Source: an uncultured Eubacteriales bacterium (GTDB taxonomy: Bacteria; Bacillota; Clostridia; Oscillospirales; Oscillospiraceae). From it: a stretch of DNA of 19,972 bases. Made by a program: the position numbers and the translations under genes. Of this stretch, positions 7,494-13,954 are shown in pieces. The first letter of the stretch is position 1; each line of letters starts with the position of its first letter. The stretch covers positions 1 to 19,972 of the forward strand of contig URLT01000028.1 in the NCBI GenBank assembly GCA_900548795.1, written 5' to 3'. Below the pieces are notes generated by a model. That model was not told where the DNA came from, made no database searches, and worked only from the letters and a program-made list of their open reading frames with translations.

Positions 7494-8369
7494 ATGAAAA
7501 AGACAAAATTGCAGGTTCTCAAAAACGCGCTGATGATCACCGTCGGCAGCGCGATGTTTGCGCTGGGCTTCGATCTGTTCCTTGAGCCGTGCGGCATCAA
7601 CTGCGGCGGCGTTTCGGGCATCGCGATGCTGATCGTCTATGCCTTCGACACCAAATGGCTGACCGTCGGCGTGCTGTCTGCGCTCATCAATATCCCGCTG
7701 TTCTTCTGCGGCTATAAGGCCATCGGCAAGGGCTTCTTCTTCGGCTCGCTGCTCGGCATGGCGGTCACGTCCGTCTGCTTTGACCTTTTTGCCCGCATCA
7801 TCCCCGTTCCGACGATGGATCCGCTGCTGGCCTCGCTCATCGGCGGCGTGGGCGTCGGCGCGGGGCTTGGGATCGTTTTTGTCGCGGGCGCCTCCACCGG
7901 CGGCGTCGACATCGTTGCGCGGCTGCTCAAGCTGCGCTTCCGCAATTTCCCGATCGGCAAGATCATTCTCGTCATGGATCTTTGCACGGCGGTCGCCACC
8001 GGCCTCGTCTATGGCGAGTTTACCAACACGCTCTACAGTGCCATCACGCTGTATCTCTCGTCCGTAATGGTGGACAAGGTCGTCTACAGCATGGACTATG
8101 CGAAGGTCGCGCTGATCGTCTCGGATCGATACGAGGACATCGCCGTCGCCATCGACGGCACACTTGACCGCGGCGTGACGCTCCTGCAGGGGCAGGGCTT
8201 CTATTGCCGCAAGGATAAATACGTTCTGCTCAGCGCCGTGAAGCGGCAGCAGCTCGCCGAGCTGAAGGAGCTGGTCATTTCCATCGACCCGAGCGCCTTC
8301 ATCATCCTTCAGGATGCGCGGCAGGTGCTCGGCGATGGCTTCAAGCGCTATGACCGCTACGAGCTGTAA
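7494..8369 (+). CDS. YitT family membrane protein with C-terminal DUF2179 domain
   Basis: A 291-residue protein. The N-terminal 190 or so residues contain several hydrophobic helices and the glycine-rich family motif around EPCGINCGGVSGIAML. The cytoplasmic C-terminal domain (about 200-285) matches DUF2179: LDRGVTLLQGQGFY, a KDKYVLLSAV strand, and the closing block IDPSAFIILQDARQVLGDGF. Molecular function is unknown for most of the family; a transporter or small-molecule-sensing role is often suggested. The gene starts 4 bases after the topoisomerase stop, with only a weak GGAG upstream, and the next gene starts 12 bases after its own stop, so the three are one operon. Confidence 0.88.
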   Translation: MKKTKLQVLKNALMITVGSAMFALGFDLFLEPCGINCGGVSGIAMLIVYAFDTKWLTVGVLSALINIPLFFCGYKAIGKGFFFGSLLGMAVTSVCFDLFARIIPVPTMDPLLASLIGGVGVGAGLGIVFVAGASTGGVDIVARLLKLRFRNFPIGKIILVMDLCTAVATGLVYGEFTNTLYSAITLYLSSVMVDKVVYSMDYAKVALIVSDRYEDIAVAIDGTLDRGVTLLQGQGFYCRKDKYVLLSAVKRQQLAELKELVISIDPSAFIILQDARQVLGDGFKRYDRYEL

Positions 8370-8381
8370 GGAGGCGATCGT

Positions 8382-9509
8382 ATGAGGCGCATTGCCGCGC
8401 TGGCGCTGCTGGCCGCGCTGCTGCTCGGCCTGACGGCCTGCGGTCAGTGGGTGAAAAACGAGTACCGCTCCGTGCAGGAGCACCGCGAGCAGCCGCTTGC
8501 CACGACGCAGAGCGAGCAGGAAAACGCGCCGGTCGTCGTGGGAAACCGGAACGAGCTGCGCGGCGCCGTGCTCTCGTGCATCCGCAACTGGACGGAGAGA
8601 AGCACGCTCATCGTGCGCCGCTACAACGGCGACATCAACGCCGATCTGAACGAGACGCTGCGCTATGCCACCGAGGAGGATCCCATCGGCGCCTTCGCCG
8701 TGGACTATGCCGACGCGGAGCTGAGCGGCAATGCCGAGGCCGGATCGATCGAGCTGTCTCTGGTGTTCCGCCGGTCGGAGAAGGAGATCAACGCGATCAT
8801 CACCGTCAACGGCAGCGAGGCGGCCGAGCTGCGTGTGCAGCGGGCGCTGGCTGCATCGGAGACGGCGCTGACTCTGCGTATCCGGGATTATCAGGACACG
8901 GATTATGAGCAGTATGTCCGGCGCTACTGCATCGAGCACCCCGATCAGGTCGCGGCTATCCCGCAGACCGACGCGCAGGTCTATCCCGACGCGGGCGAGA
9001 CGCGCATCCTCGAGCTGCACTTCACCTATCCGGCCGGGCGCGACATGCTTCGCACCTATCAGAGCGAGACGGCCACGATCTTTGCCTCTGCGGCGAATTA
9101 CGTCGGAAAAAAGGGAACGGAGCAGGAGCGCGCGTCGCGGCTGGCACGCTTTTTGACCACGCGCTTTGCCTATACCTTCTCGGACGAGACGCCCTCCATG
9201 CCGGCCTACAGCCTGCTCTGCGAGGGCAAGGCGAACAGCCTGTCCTTTGCCTCTGTTTTTTATGCCGAGTGCACGCTGGCCGGGGTGGAATGCTACTGGG
9301 TTGAGGGGACGCGCAGCGGCGCGGAGCATATGTGGAATCTGGTCTGTCTGGACGGTGTGTATTATTACGTTGATCTCATGCGCAGCGTCGAGCGCGGCGA
9401 GACGGAGCTGACGCTGCTGTCGGCAGGCGAGCTGCTGGCAGAGGGCTACGAGTGGCAGCAGGAGGGGCTTCCGGCCAATCCGGAGCCGGTCGAGAGCACC
9501 GAGCCGTGA
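8382..9509 (+). CDS. Lipoprotein with transglutaminase-like domain, catalytic Cys apparently Ser
   Basis: A 375-residue protein. The start at 8382 has a good TAAGGAGG overlapping the stop of the preceding gene. Residues 1-20 form a lipoprotein signal with lipobox LTAC (Cys20), so the protein is anchored outside the membrane. The C-terminal part (about 225-335) has the transglutaminase/protease fold order: a helix rich in Arg, then EGKANSLSFASVFY, the His block AEHMWNLV (His316) and the Asp block YYYVDL (Asp331). The nucleophile motif is usually of the form GVCxGYA; here the Cys position appears to be Ser286. Residues 21-220 are a divergent extracellular region with no family I recognise. A wall-associated binding or altered hydrolase role is plausible but unproven. 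Confidence 0.8.
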   Translation: MRRIAALALLAALLLGLTACGQWVKNEYRSVQEHREQPLATTQSEQENAPVVVGNRNELRGAVLSCIRNWTERSTLIVRRYNGDINADLNETLRYATEEDPIGAFAVDYADAELSGNAEAGSIELSLVFRRSEKEINAIITVNGSEAAELRVQRALAASETALTLRIRDYQDTDYEQYVRRYCIEHPDQVAAIPQTDAQVYPDAGETRILELHFTYPAGRDMLRTYQSETATIFASAANYVGKKGTEQERASRLARFLTTRFAYTFSDETPSMPAYSLLCEGKANSLSFASVFYAECTLAGVECYWVEGTRSGAEHMWNLVCLDGVYYYVDLMRSVERGETELTLLSAGELLAEGYEWQQEGLPANPEPVESTEP

Positions 9510-9534
9510 GCGCCGGCGGCGGCCGAAAATCCTT

Positions 9535-9597
9535 GGGAACCTCTGATACGAATTCTTGATTCAAATATTGAATCAAGAATCAGTATCAGAGATTCCC
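9535..9597. repeat. 63-bp palindromic repeat, family 2 copy A; may also terminate the operon
   Basis: Outer arms GGGAACCTCTGATAC (9535-9549) and GTATCAGAGATTCCC (9583-9597) match in 14 of 15 positions. Inner arms ATTCTTGATTCAA and TTGAATCAAGAAT pair perfectly around ATA (9565-9567). The outer end GGAACCTCTGA resembles the end of the larger element at 1221, 12305 and 19896. It is followed by TTGATTTTTTG, so the RNA form could act as terminator for the lipoprotein gene. A second, decayed copy lies at 15059. Confidence 0.75.
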
Positions 9598-9617
9598 TTG
9601 ATTTTTTGAATTTATGC

Positions 9618-9646
9618 TTGACAAATGCCTGCGCGTGTGATAGAAT
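9618..9646 (+). promoter_or_regulatory. tRNA-Gly promoter
   Basis: TTGACA (9618-9623), a 17-base spacer and TAGAAT (9641-9646), 14 bases before the mature tRNA 5' end. Confidence 0.8.
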
Positions 9647-9659
9647 CATTCACGCAATC

Positions 9660-9735
9660 GCGGGTGTAGCTCATCTGGTAGAGCGCCACCTTGCCAAGGT
9701 GGAGGTAGCGAGTTCGAGCCTCGTCACCCGCTCCA
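9660..9735 (+). tRNA. tRNA-Gly (anticodon GCC)
   Basis: A 76-nt cloverleaf. The acceptor stem GCGGGTG/CACCCGC is perfect and a CCA end is encoded (9733-9735). The D arm contains AGCTCATCTGGTAGAGC, the anticodon stem is CCACC/GGTGG with loop TTGCCAA, and the T arm is GCGAGTTCGAGCCTCGT. The anticodon GCC reads GGC/GGU glycine codons. Confidence 0.96.
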
Positions 9736-9775
9736 AAACGAAGCATACGATATATCGTATGCTTCGTTTTTTCTA
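9735..9775 (+). terminator. tRNA-Gly terminator
   Basis: A perfect 36-bp palindrome (18-bp arms, AAAACGAAGCATACGATA and its complement, 9735-9770) followed by TTCTAT. The U tract is formed by the end of the right arm (GTTTTTT). Confidence 0.85.
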
Positions 9776-9842
9776 TACATACTAACTAACTAAGCATCGG
9801 CATGGCATGCTCGGAGCCGTGCCCTTCCCGCGCGCCCTGCGG

Positions 9843-9946
9843 GGCGGCCGGGGATGCTGCACAAAAGCCATACACGCCGGCGTCTTTGCATTTTGCGGTG
9901 CCGCGCTTGCCAAGTTTGCGCCGGAGGGATCCCTTCGGCGCTTTTG
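9843..9946 (-). repeat. Diverged GC-rich intergenic repeat, family 3 copy A
   Basis: Read on the minus strand it shares six collinear blocks with 19155-19272 on the plus strand: CAAAAGCGCCG, GGCAAGC followed by CGG, CAAAATGC, GCCGGCGTG, TTGTGCA and CCGGC(C/T)GCC. Spacing between the middle blocks is conserved (6 and 6 bases), while outer gaps differ. Gap changes that are not multiples of three argue against a coding origin. Confidence 0.55.
9918..9941 (+). terminator. Near-perfect hairpin followed by TTTT
   Basis: GCGCCGGAGGGA pairs with TCCCTTCGGCGC (one G-T pair), then TTTTG. It has the shape of an intrinsic terminator on the plus strand but no nearby gene needs it except as a back-up for the tRNA; it is also part of the family 3 repeat. 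Confidence 0.4.
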
Positions 9947-10283
9947 CTGCATAAACAGGGGAGCGGCAGGACGGTTATGACGCGCGAAAGGGTCAACACA
10001 CTCGGCTTTCCTGCAACGGGTTTCCAGTCTCAACCGAGACGAAAGCGGCTGCAGGCTCGGCTCCGTGGCGCCGCCTCGCTGAGGGGCTGCGTGCGGGGCG
10101 GCTCGACGCAAATAATTCGGAAACATAAAAGAAATAAGCTGCTTTTCGCAAAAAAACACGAAAAAAACAGCAGTCCCGATGGCTTTTGAAAAAAATATTT
10201 TCTCCCGGACGGGACGTTTCGCGCGATCGGCGCATTTTCCGACCCGTTACAGGAAAAAACTGGCATGGCAATCTGCACAAAAA

Positions 10284-10297
10284 TGCAACCGTTTTCA
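10284..10297. promoter_or_regulatory. Upstream candidate LacI-family operator
   Basis: TGCAACCGTTTTCA; its reverse complement, TGAAAACGGTTGCA, shares the first 11 bases with the site at 10401-10414. Two such sites about 110 bp apart near a LacI-family gene fit repression by looping, but this is inferred. Confidence 0.4.
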
Positions 10298-10395
10298 TGG
10301 TAAATATGTTAAAACGAGAGTTGCTATGTCAAAACATTGGGTTTTACCGAAAAATAGAGGGAAATAGCCAAATAAACGGCGATAAAATTTACATG

Positions 10396-10424
10396 TTGAC
10401 TGAAAACGGTTTCTGCTGTAAAGT
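10396..10424 (+). promoter_or_regulatory. Promoter of the first phosphorylase gene with embedded operator
   Basis: TTGACT (10396-10401), a 17-base spacer and a weak -10 TAAAGT (10419-10424). Within the spacer is TGAAAACGGTTTCT (10401-10414), a pseudo-palindrome of the LacI/CcpA type (cre-like, TGAAANCGNTTTCA with one departure). A bound repressor here would block the promoter. The gene two positions downstream encodes a LacI-family protein, the natural candidate; CcpA is the alternative. Confidence 0.55.
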
Positions 10425-10455
10425 GAAAACAGGTCAAGGAAAGGAGGCACCCTTC

Positions 10456-11232
10456 ATGAAACCCATTGGCATCATTGGCGGCAGCGGCATGTATGAAATG
10501 CTGGAGCAGCCGCACATGTTCATCCACGACAATCAATATGGCCGCAGCTCGGAAATCTACGAGGGAAAGCTGCACGGCCGAACCGTTTACTTCCTGCCGC
10601 GGCACGGCCCCAATCACACGATCATCGTTCCGCGCATCAACTATCGCGCGAATGTGTGGGCATTCCGCGAGCTTGGCTGCGACCGCGTCCTTGCAACGAA
10701 CAGCGTCGGCTCGATCGACCCGGATATCCATATCGGCGATATGGTCATTCCGCATGACTTCATCGACTTTACCCGCCGGTTCCCCCGTTCGTTCTATGAC
10801 GACATGCCGGTCGCCTACCACGTCGATATGAAGCCGGCCTATTGCCCCGACCTGCGCGCTGCGCTCATCGACGCTTCCCGGCGTCTGCACGAGGGCACGA
10901 CGCATGACCACGCCGTTCTGGTCGTTGAGGAAGGCCTAACCTATAACACGGCTGCCGAGCAGGCGATGTTCCGCCAGTGGGGCGGAAATCTGGTCGGAAT
11001 GACCACGCTGCCCGAGGCGATCCTCGCAAGAGAGGCCGGCCTGTGCTACGCGCACATTTGTATGCCGACGGACTGCATCGGCGCGCCGGTGCTCTCGGAC
11101 GTGTTCCAGAAACATCTGAAGCAAGGCGTGCAGGACTTCATCCGCATTCTCAGCGATGTGGTCGGCCGTCTCAGCGACGAGCGCGACTGCCCCTGCTCTC
11201 ATGCGCTGGAGCACGCCGTGCTTGCGAAATAG
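10456..11232 (+). CDS. MtnP/PNP-family nucleoside phosphorylase 1 (methylthioadenosine phosphorylase-like)
   Basis: A 258-residue enzyme of the MTAP/PNP class of trimeric or hexameric phosphorylases, which split purine nucleosides with phosphate into free base and (methylthio/deoxy)ribose-1-phosphate in the cytoplasm. The ATG at 10456 is chosen because AAGGAGG (10441-10447) sits 8 bases upstream; the open frame extends further left without a ribosome site. Seen: the phosphate loop IGIIGGSGMYE (4-14), PRHG (48-51) with HTIIVPRINYRAN, and GMTTLPEA (181-188). At the base-recognition position it has Asp206 (MPTDC), as in adenine-specific MTAP. The usual EGPRFSSRAE block reads EGLTYNTAAE. A C-terminal CPC (245-247) recalls the CXC found in archaeal relatives. 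It heads a unit with the LacI-type gene 6 bases downstream. Confidence 0.85.
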   Translation: MKPIGIIGGSGMYEMLEQPHMFIHDNQYGRSSEIYEGKLHGRTVYFLPRHGPNHTIIVPRINYRANVWAFRELGCDRVLATNSVGSIDPDIHIGDMVIPHDFIDFTRRFPRSFYDDMPVAYHVDMKPAYCPDLRAALIDASRRLHEGTTHDHAVLVVEEGLTYNTAAEQAMFRQWGGNLVGMTTLPEAILAREAGLCYAHICMPTDCIGAPVLSDVFQKHLKQGVQDFIRILSDVVGRLSDERDCPCSHALEHAVLAK

Positions 11233-11238
11233 AAAGCC

Positions 11239-12267
11239 ATGACGATCAAGGACATTGCGCAAAAGGCAGGCGTCTCCGTCGCGACCGTGTCCCGCGTGCT
11301 CAATGAGTACAAATGGGTCAGCCCCGAGGTGCGCACACGCGTTCAGCGGGTGATCGAGGAAGAGAATTACCGTCCCAATTACAGCGCCAGCATCATGGCG
11401 ACCGGACGAAGCAACATGATCGCCGTGATCGTCCCGAACATTACAAGCCCGTTTTTTGCACAGTTCACCGGCATCGTTTCCAAGCTGCTGAAGGATGCGG
11501 GCTATGTGGCGGTGCTCTATCAGACGAACAACGACGCTGCGGAGGAGGCCGCCTATTTTGCCTCCCCGATGATGCGAATGTCCGACGGGATCATCAGCAT
11601 CACAGACGCGCTGAACAACAAGACGCTCCTAAAGCTGATCCGGCCGATCCGCGAGAAAAACAAGCCGATCCTCTTTTTGGATCGCTATCTTCCGGCGACC
11701 GTCGCCGACTGCGTGATCAACGACAACGTCGGGGGAATGCGCAGCGCGGTCGAGCTTCTCTGGCAGAACGGACACCGGCGCATCGGCATCATCTGCGGCA
11801 ACAGCGGTCTGACCGTCGTCTATGACAAGCTTCAGGGCTTCCGCTCGGCGATGAAGGAGCTGGGGCTCCCGGTCAACGAGGCGTATCTGCGCGGCGGAGA
11901 CTGGACGGTCGAGACCGGCAGGCGCGAAATGGAGCAGCTTTTGAAGCTGCCCGAGCCGCCGACGGCTGTGATCGCCTGCAACAACTACATTTGCGAGGGC
12001 GCGCTCGAGGCGCTCGAGGCCCGCGGGCTCGAGGTCGGAAAGAGCTTCTCCCTCATCGGCATGGAGGAGAGCGATTCTGACACGCGGCTGTTCCGCCGCT
12101 TGGGCATCACCACGCTGAAGCTGGATTCCACCCGGCTCGCGGAATATGCCTGCAAGTACATTCTGGAGCATCTCGGCAGCGAGGAAGCGCCCTATTACTT
12201 CACGACGACGGAATTTCGGATCGAGCTGATCGTTCGGCAGTCCGTCGCAAATCTCAAAAAGAACTGA
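11239..12267 (+). CDS. LacI-family transcriptional regulator
   Basis: A 342-residue protein. Residues 1-50 are the LacI helix-turn-helix and hinge (MTIKDIAQKAGVSVATVSRV, then NYRPNYSASIMATGRSNMI). The rest is the periplasmic-binding-protein-like ligand domain (VIVPNITSPFFAQ at about 63, LFLDRYLP, GHRRIGIICG, SLIGMEESD). It starts 6 bases after the first phosphorylase with no clear ribosome site, which suggests translational coupling. Position between two phosphorylase genes and upstream of a nucleoside ABC transporter suggests it senses a purine nucleoside or its product and controls this locus, probably through the sites at 10284 and 10401. The effector is not predictable from the sequence alone. 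Confidence 0.9.
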   Translation: MTIKDIAQKAGVSVATVSRVLNEYKWVSPEVRTRVQRVIEEENYRPNYSASIMATGRSNMIAVIVPNITSPFFAQFTGIVSKLLKDAGYVAVLYQTNNDAAEEAAYFASPMMRMSDGIISITDALNNKTLLKLIRPIREKNKPILFLDRYLPATVADCVINDNVGGMRSAVELLWQNGHRRIGIICGNSGLTVVYDKLQGFRSAMKELGLPVNEAYLRGGDWTVETGRREMEQLLKLPEPPTAVIACNNYICEGALEALEARGLEVGKSFSLIGMEESDSDTRLFRRLGITTLKLDSTRLAEYACKYILEHLGSEEAPYYFTTTEFRIELIVRQSVANLKKN

Positions 12268-12292
12268 TTCCGGAAACCGAATCGGCTTTTTT
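12266..12292 (+). terminator. Intrinsic terminator after the LacI-type gene
   Basis: GATTCCGG pairs with CCGAATC (one bulged C, loop AAA), followed by GGC and six T. It overlaps the stop codon and separates the regulator unit from the second phosphorylase gene. Confidence 0.65.
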
Positions 12293-12304
12293 GCAAAATG
12301 AACG

Positions 12305-12414
12305 AAGGAATCTCTGAATCGATCGGCTGCGGCGTTCAGCGGGTCTTTTGCCCCAACTGATTGGTTTGGAACAAACCCCTTGCTGACCGCTCTTGCGGTT
12401 GAATCAGAGCTTCC
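12305..12414. repeat. Inverted-repeat (MITE-like) element, copy 2, internally deleted
   Basis: A 110-bp copy of the 1221-1385 element with the same ends (AAGGAATCTCTGAATCGATC on the left, complement of GGAAGCTCTGATTCAACC on the right). It lacks about 50 bases carrying the nested inverted repeat; the junction falls at a shared TTTGGAACAAA. It occupies nearly all the space between the terminator at 12292 and the second phosphorylase gene. Confidence 0.75.
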
Positions 12415-12442
12415 CCACAAAAGAGTACAAGGAGGAACCCAA

Positions 12443-13234
12443 ATGAAACCCATCGGTATTATTGGCGGCAGCGGATTTTATGATCTGATGAGCGACGCCG
12501 AAATGTTTATCCACGACAACGCCTACGGAAGAAGCTCCGAGATCTTCAAGGGCACAATCGACGGCTACCCGGTCTACTTTATGCCGCGCCACGGGCCGGA
12601 GCATAAGATCATTGTTCCGCGCATCAACTACCGCGCGAACATGCAGGCCTTCAAGGAACTGGGCGTTCAGCGCATCATCGCCACCAACAGCGTCGGCTGC
12701 CTGAATCCCGACATCGAGCTGGGCGATCTGGTCATTCCGGATGATTTCCTCGACATGACCAAGCGTCACCCCTTCTCGATGTACGACGATACCACGGAGG
12801 CATACCACGTTGGCATGTCCCCGGCATATTGCCCGATCGTTCGCAAGGCTCTGATCGACGCGGCCAACGAGGTCATGCCCGGACACGTTCATGACGCAGC
12901 CAAGATCGTTATCACCGAGGGTCTGCACTACGAAACGCAGTTCGAGGACAAGCTCTACCGGAGCTGGGGCATCGACCTGATCGGTATGACTACCCTGCCC
13001 GAGGCGATCTTCGCCCGCGAGCTTGCCATGTGCTACGCGCACATCTGCCTGCCGAACAACTACTGCATCGGCGTGGAGATCGACGCCGACGACCTGCCCC
13101 GTCTGCTCTCGGCCGGTGTCGAGGCGTTCAAGAAGGTCATTCGCATTGCGGTCAAGACGCTTGCCGAGCAGGAGGAGGATGACTGCGTGTGCAAGCATGC
13201 GCTCGACCATGCCATCCTCGCAAAGCAGAAATGA
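12443..13234 (+). CDS. MtnP/PNP-family nucleoside phosphorylase 2
   Basis: A 263-residue paralogue of the enzyme at 10456, colinear without gaps over the first 204 residues and roughly 60% identical by eye in the first half. The ATG at 12443 follows AAGGAGG (12429-12435). It has the phosphate loop IGIIGGSGFYD (4-14), PRHG (48-51), GMTTLPEA (181-188) and a C-terminal CVC (248-250). It differs where specificity is set: LPNNYC (Asn205-Asn206) replaces PTDC. Asn at this site is found in enzymes for 6-oxopurines (human PNP, and methylthioinosine phosphorylase as I recall it), so inosine- or guanosine-type substrates are possible. The second active-site block reads EGLHYETQFE, nearer the PNP form EGPxFET. 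Its last codons overlap the next gene. Confidence 0.85.
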   Translation: MKPIGIIGGSGFYDLMSDAEMFIHDNAYGRSSEIFKGTIDGYPVYFMPRHGPEHKIIVPRINYRANMQAFKELGVQRIIATNSVGCLNPDIELGDLVIPDDFLDMTKRHPFSMYDDTTEAYHVGMSPAYCPIVRKALIDAANEVMPGHVHDAAKIVITEGLHYETQFEDKLYRSWGIDLIGMTTLPEAIFARELAMCYAHICLPNNYCIGVEIDADDLPRLLSAGVEAFKKVIRIAVKTLAEQEEDDCVCKHALDHAILAKQK

Positions 13235-13929
13235 AGCTGCTGAAGGACACATTGAGCACCCGCCGCTTCGGCGGGCTGCTCACGGATCTTGACGGCACGC
13301 TGATCCATTCGCAGGACGCGATCTGCGAGGCGCTGTACGCCTGCTTCTCCCACGTCGGGGCGCGTGTCCCGGAAAAGCAGGAGATCATGGATATGTTCGG
13401 CCTTCCTGTTGAGGTCATGCTGCGCCAGCTCGGCGGCATCGAGGTCAGCGACGCGGTGGCTGCCGAATTCATCGCCGAATACAAGCGCCAGTATCCCGTG
13501 CATATGGCCGACGGCTCCCGACTGATCGACAACGCGAAGGAAACCGTGGACGCCATTGCTGCGCAGGATATTCCGATCTGCCTCATCACCTCCGAGCGGC
13601 GGGTCAACGCGCAGTTTATTCTCGACCGAAGAGGTCTTTCAAGCTCCATTCCCTATCTGATCTCGCGCGACGACGTGACCAGATTCAAGCCTGATCCCGA
13701 GCCGCTCGTTCGAGCCATGCAACTGATCGAGCGCGAGCCTGCGCAATGCGTTTATATCGGGGAATCGCCCTTTGATATTGAGGCCGGCGTTGCCTCCGGC
13801 GCATACGTTGCGGCGGTCGCCTCCGGGAACTGGTCGGTTGAAAGCCTGCTTGAAAAAAAGCCCGATGTTCTTTTGAATGATATATCCGAGCTTTTGCCGC
13901 TGTTTCATATTTTCGGCGGCTTAGCATAA
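13231..13929 (+). CDS. HAD-superfamily phosphatase (phosphoglycolate phosphatase-like)
   Basis: A 232-residue HAD hydrolase. Motif I is DLDGT (Asp19 nucleophile, Asp21 general acid), motif II is ITSE (120-122), motif III is Lys153 in RFKPDPEP, and motif IV is GESPFDIEAG (177-186), with Glu in place of the common first Asp. An alpha-helical cap lies between motifs I and II (about 25-95), as in subfamily I phosphatases. The start codon overlaps the phosphorylase stop (ATGA), so the two are translationally coupled. That makes a sugar phosphate released by the phosphorylase, such as ribose-1-phosphate or a 5-deoxy or methylthio analogue, a reasonable substrate guess; it is not shown by the sequence. 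Confidence 0.85.
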   Translation: MKLLKDTLSTRRFGGLLTDLDGTLIHSQDAICEALYACFSHVGARVPEKQEIMDMFGLPVEVMLRQLGGIEVSDAVAAEFIAEYKRQYPVHMADGSRLIDNAKETVDAIAAQDIPICLITSERRVNAQFILDRRGLSSSIPYLISRDDVTRFKPDPEPLVRAMQLIEREPAQCVYIGESPFDIEAGVASGAYVAAVASGNWSVESLLEKKPDVLLNDISELLPLFHIFGGLA

Positions 13930-13954
13930 CAAACTGAAAAAGGAGAAAATAACC

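Larger units (their letters stand above)
9776..10283. other. Gene-free region between tRNA-Gly and the nucleoside locus
   Basis: About 500 bases with no credible protein gene: the open frames present have no ribosome site and a biased Arg/Pro/Ala composition typical of chance frames in GC-rich DNA. It contains a diverged GC-rich repeat (9843-9946), a strong hairpin (9918-9941) and a possible stem (CCTGCA at 10010-10015 with TGCAGG at 10050-10055, enclosing GTCTC/GAGAC). An AT-rich half from about 10110 follows. The stems could belong to an unrecognised RNA, but I see no known riboswitch or small RNA. Confidence 0.5.

Noticed and set aside
5294..7621. Very long open frame on the minus strand opposite the topoisomerase gene
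   Set aside because: Composition is dominated by Arg, Ala, Leu, Asp and Val as expected for the mirror of a GC-rich gene; no ribosome site, and the plus-strand frame is a clear family member.
7392..9329. Long minus-strand open frame opposite the YitT and lipoprotein genes
   Set aside because: It is antisense to two recognised genes and has no family motifs or start signals.
9781..9792. ACTA tandem repeat
   Set aside because: Only three units; too short to be informative.
10000..10110. Riboswitch (purine, SAM or guanidine type) before the nucleoside locus
   Set aside because: Some pairing is possible but no conserved core of these classes is recognisable, and the predicted transcript start near 10431 leaves only a short leader.
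9782..10159. Possible minus-strand protein gene in the gene-free region
   Set aside because: Basic, low-information sequence. Its APQNAxxPAC similarity to a plus-strand frame near 19220 follows from the shared nucleotide repeat, whose gap lengths break the frame elsewhere.
10186..10455. N-terminal extension of phosphorylase 1
   Set aside because: The extension covers the predicted promoter and operator, has no ribosome site and no family similarity; AAGGAGG places the start at 10456.
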